Assembly (NCBI RefSeq): GCF_905475395.1
Contig: NC_058340.1
Span: 67,310,181-67,374,180, forward strand
Length of the DNA stretch: 64,000 bases
Source of the DNA: Chrysoperla carnea
Taxonomy: Eukaryota; Arthropoda; Insecta; Neuroptera; Chrysopidae
Direction: 5' to 3'
In this document: in pieces, positions 61,401 to 64,000 of the stretch
Layout: each line of letters begins with the position of its first letter
Position numbering within the stretch: position 1 is the stretch's first letter
Translations under genes and position numbers: made by a program
The notes under the pieces: generated by a model
The model's input: the letters and a program-made list of their open reading frames with translations, nothing else
Told to the model about the DNA's origin: nothing
Databases searched by the model: none

Positions 61401-62949
61401 TTCAAGCATGGTTGTAAATATGCGTTAATATCAGAGACAGGCGATGTTATTTCAACTGGAATATTTTATCCAAATTTAAAAGTGGATCTGCGAGATGATT
61501 TTAGTGTAAAAAAATTAAAATCATTGTTGGAAGATAATAATTGTTCAACGATTGCCTTAGGGAATGGTTTGTATTATTTGATTAACTCCTTGAACATAAT
61601 TTTGTGAAGAAGAATTTTTTGCGAAATCTTTTTATAGGTACGGCTTGTCGCGAAACCGAACAATGGATAACCGAATTAAAATCACAAAATATTTTATCAA
61701 AAAATATCAAATACACAATTGTCAACGAAAGTGGAGCCAGTATTTATTCGTGTACGGAAGAAGCCTCTAAAGAATTCCCAAACATGGATACGAATATAAT
61801 AAGTGCTGTATCAATTGCACGTCGTCTCCAAGATCCGTTATCCGAGTTAATCAAAATCGAACCCAAACATTTGGGCGTTGGTATGTATCAACATGACTTA
61901 AAAGAGAAAACATTAACAGAATGTTTGGATGAAGTAATCATGGAATGTGTCAGTTTTGTTGGGGTTAATTTGAATACTGCTTCGGTCACCCTGTTACGAC
62001 GAGTATGCGGTTTAAATCAAACTCGAGCTACAAATATTATAGAGCATCGTCAAAAAATTAGTTATTTTAAAAATCGTCAGCAATTGAAAGATGTGAAAGG
62101 AATTGGGGATAAAGTGTTTGAACAGTGTGCTGGATTTTTGAGAGTTGCACCAATTAGTGCGGAACAGGAAAGTAGTTTTTATAAAATGAAAGAAGTGAAT
62201 CGGTTGGATCGTACTTGGATACATCCTGAATCCTATCATATCGCTGAAAAGTAAGTAAATAGTCATATTTCCTCACAGTAATTCGAAGTTCAAAGAGTAG
62301 GAATGTAGATTGGACCTAGTTCTCTGGATTGCTTTCATATTCGTTTCAGATTTAATTGTTTTGAAAATTTTTAGGCTTTTAAAGAAATGTCGATTAAATA
62401 ATGAAGACATTTTTACCGAAAAATGTATCGAAAAACTTACAGAGATTTTACCGCAAAAAGAAAATTTTGTTAAAGAATTTAACACTACGGATAATGTACT
62501 ACAATTAATCTTTGATGCTTTAACTAAATCGATAGATCACGATTTACGATTAGATATTGATCAAAAACCATTATTTAAAAATGAATGTATAAAAATAACC
62601 GATTTAAAAAAGGGCGATTGTGTTACAGGTAATAATATTTGGATTAAGTGGTTTATAGATGTTCCATATTTTTAATACAAAAATATGTAACGTCTAAGGG
62701 CCGCTTAATATCAAGTAATAACTTGATGTAAATGAAATTTTGTTTACAGGTCGAGTTGAAAATGTTACCGATTTTGGTAGTTTTGTGGATATAGGTGTAG
62801 GAAGAAATGGTTTGATCCATAATTCAAAATATATGGGAATTTCATTGAATTTAGGTGATCACGTTGAAGTTGAAATTCTGGATGTGGATATTGGGCGGGG
62901 AAGAATTGGTTTAGCATTAAAATGCGTATTAAATGGTGCCGTACGATAA
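58447..62949 (+). CDS. SRBD1: SRBD1-like (Tex family) S1 RNA-binding-domain protein, 11 exons, 887 aa
   Basis: Exons: 58447-58488, 58549-58671, 58736-58858, 58920-59348, 60196-60422, 60548-60692, 60759-60957, 61258-61566, 61638-62250, 62375-62628, 62750-62949. All introns are GT/AG and phases agree, giving 2664 nt with stop. Order: Lys-rich, nuclear-signal-like tail (1-120), Tex N-terminal domain with LPFIARYRRDLT, YqgF/RuvC-like domain with GIDPGFKHGC (from 473), NESGASIYS (about 562-570), helix-hairpin-helix region (about 641-702) and a C-terminal S1 domain (GRVENVTDFGSFVDIGV, from 822). Bacterial Tex binds nucleic acid; the animal protein is poorly characterised, and RNA or chromatin binding is inferred. 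Length fits the family (human about 1,000 aa). Oddities: duplicated exons 2 and 3, a LINE in intron 4, and a foldback element in the promoter. An ATTAAA lies at about 63030. Confidence 0.95.
58549..58671 (+). CDS. SRBD1: SRBD1-like exon 2 (duplicated unit A)
   Basis: 41 codons, DSPKKRKTTRKVTTK... ending DDDLEEK, phase 0 at both ends. Nearly identical in length and sequence to exon 3. Rich in Lys/Arg with an acidic end, as in disordered nuclear tails. Confidence 0.88.
58736..58858 (+). CDS. SRBD1: SRBD1-like exon 3 (duplicated unit B)
   Basis: Also exactly 41 codons with phase 0 ends. It differs from exon 2 at a handful of positions (for example KTAKPTEKKTT against KVAKPTEKKVT, and AESG against IESS). 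The intron on each side is also similar, showing the whole exon plus intron was duplicated. Confidence 0.88.
58920..59348 (+). CDS. SRBD1: SRBD1-like exon 4 (Tex N-terminal domain)
   Basis: 143 codons; the first 25 continue the basic tail, then WTEEQWLAESNQISVPVARN opens the Tex N-terminal domain with LPFIARYRRDLT. Ends ATT|GTAAGT in phase 0, followed by the LINE-bearing intron 4. Confidence 0.95.
59463..60027 (+). mobile_element. 5'-truncated non-LTR retrotransposon (LINE) with RNase H domain, in SRBD1 intron 4
   Basis: It encodes the RNase H end of a LINE polyprotein of the I/R1/Loa-like group. YTDGSK, AEVMAIHE, FTDSQAAL and CEADELARNG supply the expected D-E-D-D residues. One in-frame stop (TGA before AEVMA) and one frameshift near 59785 inactivate it. 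The reading resumes MLPDTSINKYPGVPFANC and ends VSHPRTATLN near 60024. The 3' end has the TGTCC/GGACA hairpin (59994-60010) and CTAACC repeats. A 13-bp target-site duplication TAACCTCTACATA (59450-59462, 60028-60040) flanks it. The element shares the sense orientation of SRBD1 and its 3' block with the SINE family. Confidence 0.92.
60196..60422 (+). CDS. SRBD1: SRBD1-like exon 5
   Basis: Opens YAPYKPGSKKTLAERAKELG, a highly conserved Tex block, after acceptor TTTTTAG; ends AAATG|GTGAGT in phase 2. Confidence 0.94.
60548..60692 (+). CDS. SRBD1: SRBD1-like exon 6
   Basis: Completes the Trp codon (TG|G) and encodes QAEARDIFIHTKMSKSKTTK, ending IKPHQ in phase 0 before GTAATC. Confidence 0.9.
60759..60957 (+). 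CDS. SRBD1: SRBD1-like exon 7
   Basis: Encodes VLAINRGEKLKILSVKVQIP, the Tex ALNRGE block, through DAFTNAFSKY; ends in phase 1 before GTAAGT. Confidence 0.92.
61258..61566 (+). CDS. SRBD1: SRBD1-like exon 8 (YqgF/RuvC-like domain)
   Basis: Acceptor ATTTTAG, then LEPLMVRLIRTGLK and the GIDPGFKHGC motif; ends GGGAATG|GTTTGT in phase 1. The intron that follows is only 71 bp. Confidence 0.94.
61638..62250 (+). CDS. SRBD1: SRBD1-like exon 9 (Tex core and helix-hairpin-helix)
   Basis: GTACRETEQW through NESGASIYS and the helix-hairpin-helix block (KDVKGIGDKVFEQCAGFLR), ending WIHPESYHIAEK in phase 2 before GTAAGT. Confidence 0.95.
62305..62340 (+). repeat. Family F3 fragment in SRBD1 intron 10
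   Basis: GATTGGACCTAGTTCTCTGG and ATTGCTTTCATAT match the central block of family F3 at 11585-11620. Too short to define borders. It sits just upstream of the exon 10 acceptor. Confidence 0.4.
62375..62628 (+). CDS. SRBD1: SRBD1-like exon 10
   Basis: Begins with the last base of a Lys codon and LLKKCRLNNEDIF; ends with DLKKGDCVTG, the first strand of the S1 domain, in phase 1 before GTAATA. The preceding intron carries a short family-F3 repeat piece. Confidence 0.92.
62750..62949 (+). CDS. SRBD1: SRBD1-like exon 11 (S1 domain, stop)
   Basis: RVENVTDFGSFVDIGVGRNG continues the S1 OB-fold; terminates at TAA 62947-62949 after LNGAVR. Confidence 0.95.
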
Positions 62950-63418
62950 CGGATTTAATTTTAAGGAGCGAATTTATTTTAATAATGAATGATTATATTT
63001 TTTAAATATAATGTTAATTAATTTTTTTTATTAAAAAAAAATCTTTTTTTAATTTGCTGACGTTTTTATTCAAACCATAACATTGGATTCACAGATTATA
63101 CTTTTTAATTTAAAACAGATCTGCCACTCCCTGTAAAATTTTTACTATTTGCGTTCTCTGAAGGTGCTTTTCTCCAGGTGGCTCTGCACGTTATATTCGT
63201 TTAGGGCCATCTATTAGTTTTGATAATAATTTATCCATTTCAATGGTTGTTGGGGAAACAATATTTTATCGTTTTCAGTTCTTTTGCCTCCAATGGTACG
63301 TCGCAAACATTCTTAAATATTAAAAAAAGTAATTTACTTAAAATATAATTTTTTATTTACAATTTTTATACAAATCCAAATATTAACAAAAGAATTATAA
63401 CATTTTAAATTTTAAACC
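62950..63418. other. Convergent 3' region between SRBD1 and GSTCD
   Basis: 469 bp shared by the 3' ends of two tail-to-tail genes. An ATTAAA lies near 63030 on the plus strand. AATAAA on the minus strand is at 63357-63352, suitable for the GSTCD transcript. No further gene recognised. Confidence 0.5.
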
Positions 63419-64000
63419 CTAACAATTTTGATCATCAGGCCATCCAACCACTAAATTATTTTTCGGTGTACACGTATTCGGTTCTAACTTACCTAAACAC
63501 ACGGCATATTTAAATTCTTTGGCTTGAAACATTCGATCTGTATCAATAATATTCATACAAAGATTACCCTGTTTACTTTTCACATGTTCATCGCCATGAG
63601 TTTGATCCGCTGAATGTCCTAATACTAGATAATCTTTCAGTGTTAAACCGGATTCTCGAAAAATACGACTTCGGGGATACGTTAAATGATGACAATCATG
63701 TACACCTCCATAACAGCAAGGACAACAAACAAACGCAGCATTTCTTCGTAAACAGTGCTGTATTACAAGATCCGTTGCAACACCACACGCATGTAACGAT
63801 ACGCCAATATTAAAATCACCGCTAAAGTAATCTAAGTTACATTGTAGAAATTTTACATTTTCTAATTGTAATTTTTCTACTCGATCTTTAGCTCTTGATA
63901 AAGATTCTTCTTTGTTTTCTAATAAAATAATTAGACAATTCGGTAATTTCACAGCAAGAAGAATTCCTAAATGTCCACTTCCACTGCAAAAATCCACAAT
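63419..64000 (-). CDS. GSTCD: GSTCD-like methyltransferase-fold protein, C-terminal part (gene continues beyond base 64000)
   Basis: The open frame runs from the window edge to a TAG at 63421-63419, 193 residues. VDFCSGSGHLGILLA is a class-I methyltransferase motif I (glycine-rich SAM site), followed by ENKEESLSRAKDRVEKL, LHACGVATDLVIQHC and FVCCPCCYGGVHD. The end, EPNTCTPKNNLVVGWPD, matches the animal GSTCD family (glutathione S-transferase C-terminal-domain-containing protein). The PCCYG block and the terminal SPKNN-type motif are family hallmarks. The GST-like N-terminal part lies outside. The substrate is not established; methyl transfer is inferred from the fold. It converges on SRBD1 with a 469-bp gap. 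Confidence 0.92.
   Translation of the reverse strand: MVDFCSGSGHLGILLAVKLPNCLIILLENKEESLSRAKDRVEKLQLENVKFLQCNLDYFSGDFNIGVSLHACGVATDLVIQHCLRRNAAFVCCPCCYGGVHDCHHLTYPRSRIFRESGLTLKDYLVLGHSADQTHGDEHVKSKQGNLCMNIIDTDRMFQAKEFKYAVCLGKLEPNTCTPKNNLVVGWPDDQNC

Overview
The window looks like a piece of an AT-rich insect nuclear genome. Exons are short with canonical GT/AG splice sites, introns reach several kilobases, there are no operons, and more than 80% of the length is non-coding and repeat-laden. Three multi-exon or partial genes have clear metazoan relatives: an NR2E3/Hr51-type nuclear receptor, the Tex-family protein SRBD1 and GSTCD. A fourth gene encodes a C2H2 zinc-finger protein. The insect order cannot be fixed from the sequence. 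SINE and LINE tails that look like the arthropod telomere repeat (CCTAA/TTAGG) fit an insect but do not prove a lineage.

Region by region. 1-17.7 kb: the minus-strand 5' part of the nuclear receptor, with start codon at 17702, three coding exons and two complete introns of 6.2 and 8.7 kb; the ligand-binding-domain exons lie beyond base 1. A CpG-rich patch at 18.33-18.41 kb is the best promoter candidate. 17.7-53.8 kb: about 36 kb with no supportable host gene. It holds two of the four SINE copies, an RTE-type LINE relic, a mariner-type transposase relic, Penelope/hammerhead-like motifs, several MITE-like inverted repeats, tandem duplications and microsatellites. 53.8-54.7 kb: a single-exon zinc-finger gene whose N-terminus carries five SUMO-type motifs and whose last fingers are decayed. 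55.3-58.35 kb: a dense cluster of foldback elements, including a nested triple hairpin between two opposed tRNA-like sequences and a 780-bp near-palindrome ending 94 bp before the next start codon. 58.45-62.95 kb: SRBD1, reconstructed as 11 exons and 887 residues, with a tandemly duplicated exon and a 5'-truncated LINE in intron 4. 63.42-64.0 kb: the last exon of GSTCD on the minus strand, tail-to-tail with SRBD1.

The most interesting signal is a SINE/LINE pair. Four tRNA-derived SINE copies end in the same 3' block as the RNase-H LINE fragment in SRBD1 intron 4: a shared CTAAGTGTGTCC...GGACAGCC hairpin followed by (CCTAA)-like tails. Three of the SINEs and the LINE are flanked by 10-13 bp target-site duplications that can be read directly. 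This is the pattern expected if the LINE's reverse transcriptase mobilises the SINE by recognising the common 3' end. All protein identities rest on recognised motifs, not on database searches.
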